DNA from: an uncultured Desulfovibrio sp.
GTDB lineage: Bacteria > Desulfobacterota > Desulfovibrionia > Desulfovibrionales > Desulfovibrionaceae
Direction of reading: 5' to 3'
Assembly (NCBI RefSeq): GCF_944324525.1
Contig: NZ_CALUWS010000016.1
Span: forward strand, 1-53,453
Length of the DNA stretch: 53,453 nt
Positions 22,821 through 31,724 of this stretch are shown piece by piece. Under the pieces are notes generated by a model. The model saw only the letters and a list, made by a program, of their open reading frames with translations. It did no database searches and was not told where the DNA came from. A program made the translations under genes and the position numbers. Numbering within the stretch: the stretch's first letter is position 1; every line of letters starts with the position of its first letter.

Positions 22821-23352
22821 AGCTGCTCCTTGTGGGAAAAGCGTACCTTACCTTTGCTTTTTCTTATCGTCAGCTGTGGGCAAAGGCATAGGGCTCTTGC
22901 AAAAAATAATCCTTTCCCGGGCAGGGGCCTCCCGCAGGAGGCAAAAAGCGGCGGCACGCCAGGGCATGCCGGCATGGAGACAGACGACATCCCCAGTGGT
23001 GCATGAGCCTTTGTTTTTTATGGAATGCTTGTCAGCTCCTTCACCCCGCATGGAAAAAGCGCGCGCTGGGTAAGGGGGAGAACCCCGCTCCCGCGCCGGC
23101 AGCGACCCGACGGGCGGCCTTTAGGCAGTGTCTGTCAGTCTTTCAACAAAAATTATGAATAATCTCAGTGAAGAGGATTCAGGCCGTATGCATTTCGCTT
23201 GCTTTGAGGAAGTGGTCGTCTCCCGTCCCTGGTTCTTTCCCCGGTAAAAGCGCGCTGGGGGAAGGGTGGGGGGCTTGGGGGGAGGGGAACCCCGCTCCCG
23301 CGCCGGCGGAGGGGGTTCCCCTCCCCCCAACAAAGCGAATAGTGCCGTCAGC
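22821..23352. other. Gene-free region between cheW and ddh
   Basis: It contains the cheW leader, a partial G/C-rich repeat around 23060-23100 resembling part of family B (AGAACCCCGCTCCCGCGCCGGC), and the full repeat B2. I see no supported gene. Confidence 0.65.
23228..23346. repeat. Family B dispersed repeat, copy B2 (inverted relative to B1)
   Basis: Reverse complement matches B1: ACTATTCGCT, GGGGGG-AGGGGAACCCC...GGGGTTCCCCTCCCCCC, AAGCCCCCCA, CAGCGCGCTTTTACCGGGGAA. It follows the ddh stop (minus strand) as B1 follows the GntR stop. Confidence 0.65.
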
Positions 23353-24276
23353 CTACACCATGCGCGTGATGATATCCATGCGCTCGCCGGGCAGCAGCTT
23401 GATGGGCGGCACGTCGATAAGCGTGTGGCAGCCGACTTCCATGCGCGTGGCGGCACGCGCGCAGGAAACGAGGACCTGCGCCGTGAGGGCGGGGTTGTTG
23501 ATGCGCATGTCGAACTTGAGGATCTGGTTGTCCGTCATGCCGGATGCGCCGGTGCGCTCCATGAGGACGCCGTGGGACTGGTCGGCCACAAAGGAGAGTT
23601 CCTGCCGGTCGCGGCACTGCCGCACATCCAGCGGGTCATGGGCGAAATAGTCGTCGGCCTTGATGCGGGCCGTGACGTCGGCCAGGTTCTGCCCTTCTTC
23701 CAGCACCACATAGACGAGGCGCGAATGCCGGCCGCCGCCCACGGGGATGGTGATGGACACGGCATCGGCCACGCCCTCGATGGCGCGGGCGGCCACGGAG
23801 TGACCCATGCTGCGGCCACGGCCGAAATTGGTGAACGTCACGCCCGTGGGGGCCATCGCTTCAAAAAGGGCCCGCATGACCGAGTCCGTCCCGGGGTCCC
23901 AGCCCGCGGCGGTGATGCTTACGGCCTTGCCGCTGTGGGCCGCCTTGTCCAGACGGGCCACGCTCTGCGGGATGTCGGTGTGGACGTCGAAGCTGTCCAC
24001 ACAGTTGTACCCCTTGAGGAGAAAGGCTTCGGCCGTGTCGGGGATGCTGCGGGAGGGACCGCAGAGGGCGATGACGTCCGGGCGGCCCTGGGCCGCTTCC
24101 AGATCGGCAAGGCTGGCGTATTCCGGCAGTCCGCGCAGGTCCTGCGCGCGGGTTCCCAGCGAGTCGGCACGGCGGATGACGCCGAGGCAGCGGCAGTCAG
24201 GAGCCGCAAGGGCGGCCTCCACCACCTTGCAGCCGATGTTGCCCAGACTGTGCACGGCAAGCGTAAATTCTTTCAT
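23353..24276 (-). CDS. ddh: meso-Diaminopimelate dehydrogenase
   Basis: 307 residues. The Rossmann start is VHSLGNIGCKVVEAAL, followed by the family segments SFDVHTDIP, ITAAGWDPGTDSVMRALFEA, GRGRSMGHSVAAR and ILKFDMRINNPALTAQVLVSCARAA (shown in parts), which parallel the Corynebacterium enzyme. It reductively aminates L-tetrahydrodipicolinate with NADPH and ammonia straight to meso-DAP, bypassing the succinylase route of lysine and peptidoglycan precursor synthesis. AAAGGA precedes the ATG. It stands alone, with gene-free stretches on both sides. A slightly short C-terminus versus about 320 residues is within family range. Confidence 0.88.
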   Translation of the reverse strand: MKEFTLAVHSLGNIGCKVVEAALAAPDCRCLGVIRRADSLGTRAQDLRGLPEYASLADLEAAQGRPDVIALCGPSRSIPDTAEAFLLKGYNCVDSFDVHTDIPQSVARLDKAAHSGKAVSITAAGWDPGTDSVMRALFEAMAPTGVTFTNFGRGRSMGHSVAARAIEGVADAVSITIPVGGGRHSRLVYVVLEEGQNLADVTARIKADDYFAHDPLDVRQCRDRQELSFVADQSHGVLMERTGASGMTDNQILKFDMRINNPALTAQVLVSCARAATRMEVGCHTLIDVPPIKLLPGERMDIITRMV

Positions 24277-24428
24277 GGTCGTTCCTTTGGAAAAAAGTCG
24301 AAAAATCCCGCCGGGCGGCGGAAAGTTTTTTGTAGGGGCAAGAGCCGTACCGCGTCAAGAGCCGGAAAGGGCCGGCCCCTTGAAAGAGGAAGCGGGGAGC
24401 CGTCCGTCGGACGGGCTCCCCGCAGGGA

Positions 24429-26879
24429 TCACAATGTCGTGGCTTCGGGCTCCCCGGCCGCAGGCGCGGGGGCGTTTGGCTCCGGAGCCGCCGGAGCCGT
24501 CTGTTCTTCCGTTGCCGGCCTGTCGGGAGCAGGGGCCGCTTCCTGTCGCGGCGGTACGGGCGCGGCCTCGACCGGAGGCGTCACGGAGGTTGCCGGCGTC
24601 CGCGTCTCAGGCGCGGCGAAGGCCGCCCCCGCTGTGCCGTCTCCCCTGAGGGCTGAAGCGGGCTGTCCGGCGTTCCTGCCGTCCGGCGTCGGGACGGGCG
24701 CGACAGCGGGCCGCTCCGGCGCGGCGGGGGCTTCGGCAGCCGGTTCTACCGTCGGTTCATCCGTCGACTCGTCCGTCGGTTCGTCCGTCGGCTCGGTGGT
24801 CGCTCCCGTTGCCGGTTCGGCAGCCGGGGCAGCTTCGGCGGGCTTGTCCGCATTGTCCGCGCCGTCGGACGCGGCCGGCGTATCGGTGACCGGTCCCGTT
24901 TCCTGTCCAGCGGCCGGGGCCGGTTCATCCGCGCTGCCGGTTGCGGCAGGGGCATCCTCGTTCAGGGACTTGAGGTCGATGGGCGCGGGATACCACGGCG
25001 GCAGCGGCTTTTCGTTCCGCTGGGTCAGGAAGGCCTGCAGTTCCGCCGCGCCGGGCAGGGGGACGGAGGGCTGTTCGCCAAGCTGCGGCGAGAGCAGGAG
25101 ATGCACGGGCTGGGCAAGGAGACAGGCCAGCAGGCTGCAGACCAGCAGCGCGCCGCCGGGCCAGGCCCGGCGCACCAGCCGGGTGACGGTGACGGCGCAG
25201 AGGATGCCGAGGATGCCCAGCACGGGCAGGCCGTTCAGCTGCAGCACCATCCGCTGCTGCTCCGGCGTCAGCTTCAGCGAAGTGAAGTTGACGAGCCAGT
25301 CCAGCGTCACGTTGAAGCCGCAGGCCGTGAGCGCCATGCCCGCGTGCAGGAAGAGCAGCGCGACCACGAGATAGAACACCCGGCTCCCCAGATCCGAAAG
25401 ACGCAGCAGTGCGCGGCCCAGCAGGATGGCCAGCAGACAGAGCAACGGCCCGGCCCCGCTGACGCCGGGAGCCAGCAGGCTCAGCACGGCCGCGAGCACG
25501 AGCGCGATCCAGAGGAAGGACGCGCCGCAGGTCTCATGCCGGCTCGCGGCCAGGGCATGCGGCGCCTGACGCAGCACGCGCGTCCAGGAGACGAAGGGGA
25601 TAAGGGCAAGCCAGGGGGCCATGCCCAGCACGCCCGCCGCCAGAGGCAGCCACCACTTGCCCGTCAGGGGCAGGGGCCAGTGCCAGAACTGCCTGACCAC
25701 GGACTGCAGATAGGTGTCGGCCCCGACGAGGATGATGAGCGCCAGCAGCCAGACGGCAATGACCAGCAGCATGAAGAGGAAGCCGAGCACGGCATCCAGC
25801 CGCTGGGCCCGGCCAAGGCGCAGCCGCCAGAACAGCCAGACGAGACTGGTGAGGGGCGGCAGGGCCACGTAGGCCAGTCCTCCCGTCAGGCCGGCCAGCC
25901 CCGCCAGCACGAAACCGAGCGGCAGGAGCAGGGAAGTGGAAGTGCTCTGCCAGCCGCGGCAGAGACAGGCCAGAGAGAGCAGCGTCAGGGCCGTGGCCAG
26001 CGGCGGCGGCCCCATGAAATGGGCGAAGAAGGGGAAGAGCAGGCTGCTCAGCAGCATGAGCCCGGCGGCAAGGGCGGATTCCCGGTCATTGCCCGTGGCC
26101 CGGCTCAGCGTCCAGGTGGCCAGCAGAGCCAGCGCGCCGCAGATGGCCGAAGTGACGGGGAACAGCGTCAGGTCGGGCAGCCCGGCCAGGAGCAGCAGCT
26201 GATGCAGACCGCCCATGAGCCAGAAAAGCAGGGGCAGCTGGGCCCCCTGCGGCCCGCTGGGGCAGAGCCATTGCCCGTCCTGCAGACTGGTGAGCGCGGC
26301 CAGCACGCTGGGCCATTCCGCCGGACAGAAACGCCCGCCGGTCAGGAAGATGGGCCAGATTTGGACGGCCAGCAGCACAAGAAGCGCAAGGGGGCCTGCC
26401 ACGGCCAGACGCTGGAAGAGCTGCTGCGCCCGTCCTGCCGGGCGGCTGCGCCCTGTGGCCGGAGCCACTTCCAGAACGGGGATGTCTTCGTCATCGGGGA
26501 CCGGATCGATGTGGGCCGTGGTGCCCCGCACGGCGGTTGCGCCTGCGGCGGACGTCCCGGACCCCGCGGCCTGTCCGGCATCGTCCGCGCCGTTCTCCCG
26601 GGCGGGAGCGGCGACGTCGGGATCGCCGGGAGCATCGGGGGCGGCAGCGCCGCCGTCGACAGAGAAGGGCGTCAGCATGTCCGCCGAGGACATGGCGCCG
26701 TCAGGGGACGCGGCATGGGGTGCGGGCTCCGGGGAAGATGGGGCGGCCGTGGCGCCGTCCGCGGGCGACGCAGCGGACGTATCGGCGGCAAGGGGCTTCT
26801 CGGGGGTGGGCCGGGTCGGGACGCCCGTATCGCAACGGATGTCGTTGTCCGACTGCTGGCCGGGGTAATATTGACTCAT
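24429..26879 (-). CDS. Polytopic membrane glycosyltransferase-like protein (GT39/ArnT-like) with long disordered tails
   Basis: 816 residues in three parts. Residues 1-150 are Pro/Ala/Asp-rich and disordered. Residues about 155-620 hold roughly a dozen transmembrane helices, with a first extracytoplasmic loop (GGRFCPAEWPSV...DGQWLCPSGPQGAQLPLLFW) and long loops like those of lipid-linked-sugar GT39/GT83 transferases; the acidic catalytic residues are not obvious to me. Residues 640-816 are again disordered, with TEPTDEPTDESTDEPTVEP-type repeats and many Pro/Ala. ATG 26879 has AGGAG 6 bases upstream. It lies 9 bases after the lipoprotein gene, so both act together, probably in envelope glycan synthesis. 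The transferase assignment is tentative. Confidence 0.55.
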   Translation of the reverse strand: MSQYYPGQQSDNDIRCDTGVPTRPTPEKPLAADTSAASPADGATAAPSSPEPAPHAASPDGAMSSADMLTPFSVDGGAAAPDAPGDPDVAAPARENGADDAGQAAGSGTSAAGATAVRGTTAHIDPVPDDEDIPVLEVAPATGRSRPAGRAQQLFQRLAVAGPLALLVLLAVQIWPIFLTGGRFCPAEWPSVLAALTSLQDGQWLCPSGPQGAQLPLLFWLMGGLHQLLLLAGLPDLTLFPVTSAICGALALLATWTLSRATGNDRESALAAGLMLLSSLLFPFFAHFMGPPPLATALTLLSLACLCRGWQSTSTSLLLPLGFVLAGLAGLTGGLAYVALPPLTSLVWLFWRLRLGRAQRLDAVLGFLFMLLVIAVWLLALIILVGADTYLQSVVRQFWHWPLPLTGKWWLPLAAGVLGMAPWLALIPFVSWTRVLRQAPHALAASRHETCGASFLWIALVLAAVLSLLAPGVSGAGPLLCLLAILLGRALLRLSDLGSRVFYLVVALLFLHAGMALTACGFNVTLDWLVNFTSLKLTPEQQRMVLQLNGLPVLGILGILCAVTVTRLVRRAWPGGALLVCSLLACLLAQPVHLLLSPQLGEQPSVPLPGAAELQAFLTQRNEKPLPPWYPAPIDLKSLNEDAPAATGSADEPAPAAGQETGPVTDTPAASDGADNADKPAEAAPAAEPATGATTEPTDEPTDESTDEPTVEPAAEAPAAPERPAVAPVPTPDGRNAGQPASALRGDGTAGAAFAAPETRTPATSVTPPVEAAPVPPRQEAAPAPDRPATEEQTAPAAPEPNAPAPAAGEPEATTL

Positions 26880-26888
26880 GGGCAACTC

Positions 26889-28970
26889 CTATGGGGCAGA
26901 AGGGGCGGCGTGGGTATCCATTACCAGATGACGCGACTGATGCGCCGCAAGGTCCAGAGAAAGACGACGGCCGGCGCTGAAGCTCTGGCCGCTGAAGATG
27001 TCGAGCAGGTCGCCGCCGGCGGGGAGCTGGACGGAGAATTCGCGTTCCCGGCCGGAAAGGTTGATGACGGTCAGCCAGTAGCCGCCCTCCGGCAGGGAGG
27101 AACAGAGCGCGAGACAGCCGCCCGACTGCTGGACGGAAACGAGCTTCCCCTGCGCCAGACCGGCCGCCTGACGGGCCAGCAGCAGCCGGGCCGTCAGCAT
27201 GAGGAAGCTGTCCTGCGCGGCCATCTGTTCCCGCAGGGGGCCGAAGGCCAGCGGCGCGGGCGGCACGGCGCCGCCGTGGACGGAACTGTCGGGCAGGGGG
27301 ACCATCCCCCGGCTGGGCAGGATGTCCCGCGAGACGCTGCGCGGCACGTCGAGCGCGCCGGTCAGCTCTTGCAGGCTGATGAAGAGCGGGCCGGGCAGCC
27401 CGGCCCGGCAGGCCAGCAGAGCCAGAGCGGCGCGGCGCAGCCCTTCGGCATGCTCCGGACGCAGGGCCGCCTCGGCGTCCAGACCGAGCGCGCGGGCCGC
27501 CAGCGAGGCAGGCGTCGTCCAGAGGCGGAAATCCTCGCCATCCAGCCCGCTCAGGCGCTGCGCTTCGCGGGCGAGGCGCTCCCCGTCGGGCAGATCGCGC
27601 AGCAGCCGCCAGTCCACGCCCTGCCAGCCGTGCAGGCCCCGGGCAAGGCGGGTCTGATCCAGTCCGCTTTCCTGCGCCTGACGCAACAGGCGGGCCAGCG
27701 GCGCGGCATCGCCGCTGAGCAGGGCATACTCCGCGGCGGGCGCGGTGAGGCCGTCCCGCGAGAAATCCACGCCCATGCGCAGTACCGGAGCCAGCAGGGA
27801 GGGGGGCAGGGCATCGGCCTGCACGGCCCAGCCGCCATAGCGGTGCACTTCACGCGCGGCGGCGGCCAGCGCGCCGTAGCCCGGCGTCAGCCGGTCCGAC
27901 AGGGAGGCGGCCCCGCCTTCGCTGGCCGGAGGCGGCACATCAAGGCCGAACAGGGCTTCCAGCCGCAGCCCGGCCAGCGCCTGCCCCTGCAGGCCCGTAT
28001 GACGGATGATGGCGGCGGAAAAAATGCGCCGGGCCTGGCCTGACGGGTCCTGCCAGAGCAGGACGGGCCGCTGGGGATCGTCCGCAAAGCGGTAGACCCA
28101 GCGCCGGATCTGGCCGTCCGTGCCGCGCACCTCGCCCGTGGCGGCCCAGCCGCCGGGCTGCGCCCAGTCCAGTTTTTGCCGCAGGAGCGTAGGCGGCAGC
28201 AGGCCCCTGGCCTGCAGGGCGTTCACCGCTTCCGGCCGCAGGGCCAGACAGTCCCACTCGCCGGGAACGGAGGGCAGACTGCTCCAGAGATCGCGCGGGA
28301 CGCTGATCATGGCGTACAGGCCGTCAAAGCGGGGCGCATGGCGGGCCTGCAGGATGAAATCCGGGCCGAGGCCCGTGGCCGCGGGCGGCAGGTCGCCGCC
28401 GAGCTGGATGTGCGCGGCCTCAAGACGCTCCTGGAGACGGGCGAAGTCCTCGTCCGTGCCGGCGGCCTTGTCGAAATGCAGGGCGGTCACGTTGTCGGGC
28501 GTGCCGACGCGCGGGGCCTCCTGCCAGATGTCGCCCTTTTCGCCCGTGGGGGCGACATACAGCCCGCCGATCCCCAGCTGCGGCAGCAGGGCGGACAGCC
28601 CGCCGCCCAGAGCGGCCAGGACGCTGCCGGAAGCGCCGGCGGTATGCGGGTCGATCTCCAGCCAGTTGGGCGCGGCGGTCAGCAGCAGGGAGCGGTTCTT
28701 GCTCTGGGCGCTGTTGCTCCAGATGCGTTCCGTCCCCGATACCTGGCCCGCCAGCAGCGGCGCGGCCCCCAGCATGGACTGGCGCTCCAGCCACTGCACA
28801 TAGCCCGGATCGGCGCGCGGCAGGCGGGCCTCCGGGCGTACGGCGGCCCCTGCGCCCCTGCCCGGCGTTCGGCCAGCCGTGCAGGCCGTCAGCAGCAGGG
28901 CCGCCATGAGCAGGGGGAGCAGCATGAGGCCGCACATGGCGCGGCGTCCGGACAGGGGGAGGGCGTCCAT
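26889..28970 (-). CDS. Large lipoprotein with a GH13-like (trehalose synthase/amylase-related) fold
   Basis: 693 residues. The N-terminus is a lipoprotein signal with lipobox LTAC, Cys30. After it, YVQWLERQSML, NWLEIDPHTAG and LLPQLGIGGLYVAPTGEKGDIW resemble the beginning of trehalose synthase/alpha-amylase TIM barrels, and the C-terminal VINLSGREREFSVQLPAGGDLLDIFSG resembles the all-beta domain that closes GH13 enzymes. I do not see clear catalytic Asp/Glu motifs, so it may be non-catalytic. It would sit in the periplasm or outer membrane. It is placed 2 bases after the mazG stop and 9 bases before the membrane glycosyltransferase-like gene, a tight operon. The family is uncertain. Confidence 0.5.
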   Translation of the reverse strand: MDALPLSGRRAMCGLMLLPLLMAALLLTACTAGRTPGRGAGAAVRPEARLPRADPGYVQWLERQSMLGAAPLLAGQVSGTERIWSNSAQSKNRSLLLTAAPNWLEIDPHTAGASGSVLAALGGGLSALLPQLGIGGLYVAPTGEKGDIWQEAPRVGTPDNVTALHFDKAAGTDEDFARLQERLEAAHIQLGGDLPPAATGLGPDFILQARHAPRFDGLYAMISVPRDLWSSLPSVPGEWDCLALRPEAVNALQARGLLPPTLLRQKLDWAQPGGWAATGEVRGTDGQIRRWVYRFADDPQRPVLLWQDPSGQARRIFSAAIIRHTGLQGQALAGLRLEALFGLDVPPPASEGGAASLSDRLTPGYGALAAAAREVHRYGGWAVQADALPPSLLAPVLRMGVDFSRDGLTAPAAEYALLSGDAAPLARLLRQAQESGLDQTRLARGLHGWQGVDWRLLRDLPDGERLAREAQRLSGLDGEDFRLWTTPASLAARALGLDAEAALRPEHAEGLRRAALALLACRAGLPGPLFISLQELTGALDVPRSVSRDILPSRGMVPLPDSSVHGGAVPPAPLAFGPLREQMAAQDSFLMLTARLLLARQAAGLAQGKLVSVQQSGGCLALCSSLPEGGYWLTVINLSGREREFSVQLPAGGDLLDIFSGQSFSAGRRLSLDLAAHQSRHLVMDTHAAPSAP

Positions 28971-28972
28971 GT

Positions 28973-29776
28973 TCAGGCCTTCCCGGCTGTTTCTTCCGCC
29001 TTGGCCTGAGTCCACAGTTCGTCCTTCTCGTCCAGCGAGAGGGCGGCAAAGTCCCGGCCCTGCGAGCGCGCGAGCTCTTCCATGCGCGCGAAGCGCCGGA
29101 GGAAACGGGTATTGGCGTCGTCCAGCGCCTCGCTGGCCTTGATGCCCTTGCGCCGTCCCAGTTCGGCGATGCTGAAGAGCAGATCGCCCAGTTCATGCCG
29201 CTGGGCGTCCGTATCGTCCCCGGCCGCCACGTCCAGCCATTCCAGCCATTCGGCCTCCACCTGCTGCTCCACTTCCTCGTCCTCCTGCCAGGTGAAGCCC
29301 ACACGGGCGGCCTTGGAGTGGATGCGGTAGGCCTTGGTCAGGGGCGGCAGGCTGGCGGGCAGGCTGTCGAAGAGCCCCTTGGGACGGCCCTCGGCGTCGG
29401 CGTGTTCGGTCCGCTTGATCTGTTCCCAGGTCTTGAGCTGTTCGTCCCGCGTGTCGAAATGCGCGTCACCGAAGACATGCGGGTGGCGGCGGATCATCTT
29501 GGCGCAATTGTGCGCCAGGGCGTCATCCAGCGAAAATTTCCCCTGCTTTTCGTAGAGCCGGGCCACGAAGAGAAGCAAAAAGGCCACATCGCCCAGCTCT
29601 TCGCAGACGTCGGCGTCCGTGCCGGAACGGATGGCGCTGACAAGTTCGTGGCTCTCCTCGATGATGTACTCGGCAAGGGTGCGGGGCGTCTGCTCCTTGT
29701 CCCACGGGCAGCCGCCTTCGTCGGCCGTCAGGCGGTCAAGGACCTCCTGCAATCGTTCCAGTGCGCTTTTTTCCAT
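28973..29776 (-). CDS. mazG: Nucleoside triphosphate pyrophosphohydrolase MazG
   Basis: 267 residues with two MazG domains. The first has GGCPWDKEQTPRTLAEYIIEE, EESHEL and EELGDVAFLLLF; the second has QVEAEWLEWL and HELGDLLFSIAELGRRKG. The EExxE...ExxD acidic sets bind Mg2+ and cleave NTPs to NMP and PPi, a house-cleaning and stress role in the cytoplasm. The length matches E. coli MazG. It is the first gene of a three-gene unit with the lipoprotein and membrane protein. The stop codon is 2 bases from the next ATG, suggesting translational coupling. Confidence 0.93.
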   Translation of the reverse strand: MEKSALERLQEVLDRLTADEGGCPWDKEQTPRTLAEYIIEESHELVSAIRSGTDADVCEELGDVAFLLLFVARLYEKQGKFSLDDALAHNCAKMIRRHPHVFGDAHFDTRDEQLKTWEQIKRTEHADAEGRPKGLFDSLPASLPPLTKAYRIHSKAARVGFTWQEDEEVEQQVEAEWLEWLDVAAGDDTDAQRHELGDLLFSIAELGRRKGIKASEALDDANTRFLRRFARMEELARSQGRDFAALSLDEKDELWTQAKAEETAGKA

Positions 29777-29900
29777 ATCTCATTCCTTTATTGATGCGGC
29801 ATGCCCCGCCCGCAGGCCGTGCGGCCCGCCGGAGCGTTCCCGGGAGGGCGCGCGGCAGGGACGGAAAACGTCCGTGAGCGGCGTCCCCGCATGCTTTCGG

Positions 29901-30389
29901 TCAGATGTTGAGCCAGCTCAGCACGTCCGGCGGCAGCCAGGCCCGGATCTGTTCGATGAGGCTGGTGAAATAGGGCAGGGCGCGCGAGTTCTGGAGAAAG
30001 GCCATGTCTCCCATGAGCTTCCGCAGCACGAGCAGCACGATGGAACAGAGCAGCAGCCCCTTGGCCAGGCCCAGGATGCCGCCCGCCAGTCTGTCCACCC
30101 AGGTGACGAAACTGAAGGACAGGACTTTCTGGAGGATGCGGGCCAGCACGGCCACCAGGATGAGCGTGCCGACGAAGATCAGCACATAGGCGGCGAGCTG
30201 CCGCCAGGCCGGTTCGCTGATGAAGGTCAGGTGTTCGGACAGGAGGGGGTGGAAGTTGTGCGCGGCCCAGAAGCCGCCCACGAGGGAGACCAGCCCGGCC
30301 ACCTCGCCCACAAAACCGTTCCAGAAGCCGCGCAGGGTAAAAAAGACCAGCACCAGCACGACGATGACGTCAAAGATATCCTGTCCCAT
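29901..30389 (-). CDS. cvpA: CvpA family membrane protein
   Basis: 162 residues with four hydrophobic segments (about 5-22, 28-45, 63-85 and 100-122) and the CvpA hallmark FDVIVVLVLVFFTLRGFWNG at the start and WVDRLAGGILGLAKGLL in the last helix. CvpA is an inner-membrane protein linked to colicin V export and to envelope homeostasis; its molecular function is not settled. It lies 124 bases upstream of mazG in the same direction and may be co-transcribed. Confidence 0.85.
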   Translation of the reverse strand: MGQDIFDVIVVLVLVFFTLRGFWNGFVGEVAGLVSLVGGFWAAHNFHPLLSEHLTFISEPAWRQLAAYVLIFVGTLILVAVLARILQKVLSFSFVTWVDRLAGGILGLAKGLLLCSIVLLVLRKLMGDMAFLQNSRALPYFTSLIEQIRAWLPPDVLSWLNI

Positions 30390-30540
30390 AGATCCCTCGA
30401 AAAAGCCTCGGAAAAGAAGTGCCGACAGCCTAGCAGAAGGCGGCCTTCCTCACAAGAGCGCGCCCCGCCTGTTTTTTCCGGCTGGGAGAGCGGGGGCGGC
30501 ATGGCTGTACAGCGGGGGGGCAATAGGCTATGCTGAGGAG

Positions 30541-31275
30541 ATGGAACGGACTTTTGCCTCATCTTCCGCATGCGGCGGCGTGCCGCAGGCTGCGGAAACG
30601 CCCGAAGACCGCGCCCGTATCGAAGTGACGGCGTGCGGGCGGCGCTGGGAACTGCTGCGCGCCGCCAATCTGGAAGAGCTCTGGGAGGCCATGACGGAAG
30701 ACCCCCGGAATTTCGAGGATGAACGGCTCCCTTACTGGACGGAGCTCTGGCCGTCCAGCCTGGTGCTGGCCCGCTGGCTCGAACAGCGCCGCGAGGAGCT
30801 GGCCGGGCGGCGCTGCCTCGATCTGGGCTGCGGGCTGGGGCTGACCGCCCTGGTGGGGGCCTGGCTGGGGGCGCGGGTGCTGGGGCTGGACTACGAGATG
30901 GACGCCGTGCGCTTTGCCGCGCGCAATGCCGCGCACAACGGGATCCGCCCCGGGCCGCTCTGGGCCGTCATGGACTGGCGGCGGCCCGCGCTGCGGCCCG
31001 GCAGCATCGAGCGGATCTGGGGCGGGGACATCATGTACGAAAAGCGGTTCGTGGCGCCGGTCATGCGCTTTCTCGCGCATGCGCTCGCCCCCGGCGGCGT
31101 GGCCTGGGTGGCCGAGCCGGGCCGCAGCGTCTACGACGCCTTCCTGCAGGCGCTGCACGGCGGCGGCTGGCAGGGGCGGCGGGTCTTCAGCGCGGAAGTG
31201 GAGCCCCTCTATGCCCAGCCCGTGCCCGTTACCGTACACGTCTGGGAGATCAGCCGCCGGACGGCGGCATGTTGA
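30541..31275 (+). CDS. Class I methyltransferase, lysine methyltransferase-like (METTL20/Nnt1 type)
   Basis: 244 residues. Motif I is [19 protein letters not shown], preceded by [18 protein letters not shown], an arrangement typical of the methyltransferase-16/ETFB-lysine methyltransferase group; a [12 protein letters not shown] segment follows, where this group has a D/N-x-x-Y motif. It probably methylates a protein side chain or small molecule. The start is uncertain: GAGGAG directly abuts ATG 30541, leaving no spacing, but the next in-frame Met would cut into conserved sequence. It is followed 28 bases later by the nikR gene. Confidence 0.65.
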   Translation: MERTFASSSACGGVPQAAETPEDRARIEVTACGRRWELLRAANLEELWEAMTEDPRNFEDERLPYWTELWPSSLVLARWLEQRREELAGRRCLDLGCGLGLTALVGAWLGARVLGLDYEMDAVRFAARNAAHNGIRPGPLWAVMDWRRPALRPGSIERIWGGDIMYEKRFVAPVMRFLAHALAPGGVAWVAEPGRSVYDAFLQALHGGGWQGRRVFSAEVEPLYAQPVPVTVHVWEISRRTAAC

Positions 31276-31303
31276 GTCTGACGGCGGGAGAGGAGCTGGG
31301 CGC

Positions 31304-31723
31304 ATGGGCAAGCTGACACGCTTTGGCGTTTCGCTGGATGAAGAGCTGCTGGAACCCTTTGACGAGCTGTGCCGCCGCAAGGGGTACGGCAACCGTTCGG
31401 AGGCCATCCGCGATCTCATCCGCAAGGCGCTGGTGGAGGAGGACTGGCGCAGCGCCGATGCCGAGGCGGCCGGAACGCTGACGCTGGTCTACGATCACCA
31501 CAAGAACGATCTGGCCCGCAAGCTGACGCGCATGCAGCATGACGATCACGACATCATCATCACGACGCTGCATGTGCATCTGGATCATCATAATTGTCTG
31601 GAAGTGCTGGTGCTGAAGGGGGACGCGGGCCGGGTGCGCGCCCTTGCCGACCGCCTTGTCTCCTGCAAGGGAGTGAAGCACGGCACGTTCAGCGGAACAA
31701 CGACAGGACAGGACCTTGCCTGA
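31304..31723 (+). CDS. nikR: Nickel-responsive ribbon-helix-helix regulator NikR
   Basis: 139 residues. The ribbon-helix-helix domain (4-45) reads [17 protein letters not shown] and [13 protein letters not shown]. The ACT-like domain has the full square-planar nickel site: H79, H90, H92 and C98 (matching E. coli H76, H87, H89 and C95) in QHDDHD and [10 protein letters not shown]. With nickel it should bind palindromic operators and repress uptake genes. No GTATGA-type NikR operator is visible nearby. The ATG at 31304 is the one that begins the conserved domain; AGGAG lies upstream. The stop is one base before folE2. Confidence 0.93.
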   Translation: MGKLTRFGVSLDEELLEPFDELCRRKGYGNRSEAIRDLIRKALVEEDWRSADAEAAGTLTLVYDHHKNDLARKLTRMQHDDHDIIITTLHVHLDHHNCLEVLVLKGDAGRVRALADRLVSCKGVKHGTFSGTTTGQDLA

Positions 31724-31724
31724 T

